Of a stretch of 64,000 nucleotides of DNA, positions 63,914-64,000 are shown one piece after another. The position numbers were made by a program, and so were the translations under genes. Each line of letters starts with the position of its first letter. Position 1 is the first letter of the stretch. The notes under the pieces were generated by a model. That model was not told the origin of the DNA and did not search any database. It worked only from the letters and a program-made list of their open reading frames with translations. The DNA is taken from assembly GCF_009765275.1 (NCBI RefSeq), contig NZ_VOPH01000004.1:414388-478387 (forward strand), in the 5' to 3' direction. Source of the stretch: Chachezhania sediminis (GTDB taxonomy: Bacteria; Pseudomonadota; Alphaproteobacteria; Rhodobacterales; Rhodobacteraceae).

Positions 63914-64000
63914 ATGAAGGTTACAACAGTCGGCCTGGATCTGGCCAAGAATGTCTTTCAGGTTCACGGGATCACCCATGAAGGCCATGTCGTCTTCAAC
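63914..64000 (+). CDS. IS110-family transposase, 5' end
   Basis: The first 29 codons of a DEDD transposase (recombinase). The product begins MKVTTVGLDLAKNVFQVHG, the family start in which Asp9 is the first catalytic acidic residue of the RuvC-like domain. It continues open to the window end. The ribosome site AGGAG is 9 bases upstream inside a stem. The subgroup (IS110 or IS1111) cannot be decided from this fragment; in IS110-group elements a bridge RNA is encoded at the left end, in the IS1111 group at the right end. Confidence 0.9.
   Translation, partial: MKVTTVGLDLAKNVFQVHGITHEGHVVFN

Larger units (their letters stand above)
63829..64000 (+). mobile_element. Partial IS110-family insertion sequence
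   Basis: Transposase start plus structured leader, cut by the window edge. The left boundary is not determined and may lie up to some 250 bases further left. Terminal inverted repeats are not expected for this family. Confidence 0.8.

Noticed and set aside
63535..63981. 148-codon plus-strand frame overlapping the IS110 transposase start
   Set aside because: Runs out of frame through the structured leader and the transposase; composition typical of non-coding GC-rich DNA.

Overview
The window comes from a high-GC alphaproteobacterium, almost certainly Rhodobacterales (Paracoccus/Rhodobacter/Roseobacter relatives). The evidence is a complete 14-gene nuo (complex I) operon with interspersed extra genes and a terminal birA, a tatABC-DUF815-nlpD-pcm-surE block, purF-cvpA-radA, Hint-domain proteins, and strong G/C third-position bias that creates long antisense shadow frames.

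Layout. (1) 1-2835: 3-methylcrotonyl-CoA carboxylase genes mccB (3' end only), an ASCH-domain protein and mccA, closed by two strong hairpins. (2) 3100-23103: nuoA-N plus eleven non-structural ORFs (two micro-ORFs, small membrane proteins, four small lipoprotein/exported proteins of which two are paralogous, a MAPEG protein, a methyltransferase-like protein and a CMD-family protein), then birA. (3) 23134-25582: coaX and RNase J. (4) 25937-30224, minus strand: DEAD-box helicase, a hypothetical and prfC. (5) 30386-34444: an SDR without the usual YxxxK, an orphan Fe3+/polyamine-type ABC ATPase, a Hint protein and a YafY/WYL regulator. (6) 34644-37285: tatABC and a DUF815 ATPase. (7) 37557-50483, mainly minus strand: housekeeping genes nlpD-like, pcm, surE, SDR, PilP-like, purF, cvpA, radA, pqiA-like, a porin, mlaF-mlaE-alr. 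(8) 50607-54826: GST, PHA depolymerase, PaaI thioesterase/TetR divergent pair with two operator-like palindromes, and a LysR regulator. (9) 54997-61564: a dipeptide-type ABC transporter operon ending in a C39-like peptidase. (10) 61565-64000: an accessory tail with an IS66 remnant, a 57-residue zinc-ribbon membrane micro-protein, a 9x7-bp tandem repeat, a secreted CHRD-like protein, and the left part of an IS110-family element whose leader RNA can fold over its own ribosome-binding site.

How it fits together: the mcc genes (leucine catabolism) need biotinylation by BirA, encoded at the far end of the nuo operon. nuo genes are packed by ATGA overlaps, which also couple several of the accessory ORFs to them. 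Three copies of a dispersed repeat, two of them between convergent genes with a GC hairpin, probably serve as terminators. The most novel-looking points are the IS110 leader/possible bridge-RNA region at the right edge, the nuo accessory set including two ORFs too short for normal annotation, and the transporter-C39 peptidase operon. No rRNA, tRNA, CRISPR array or prophage was recognised.
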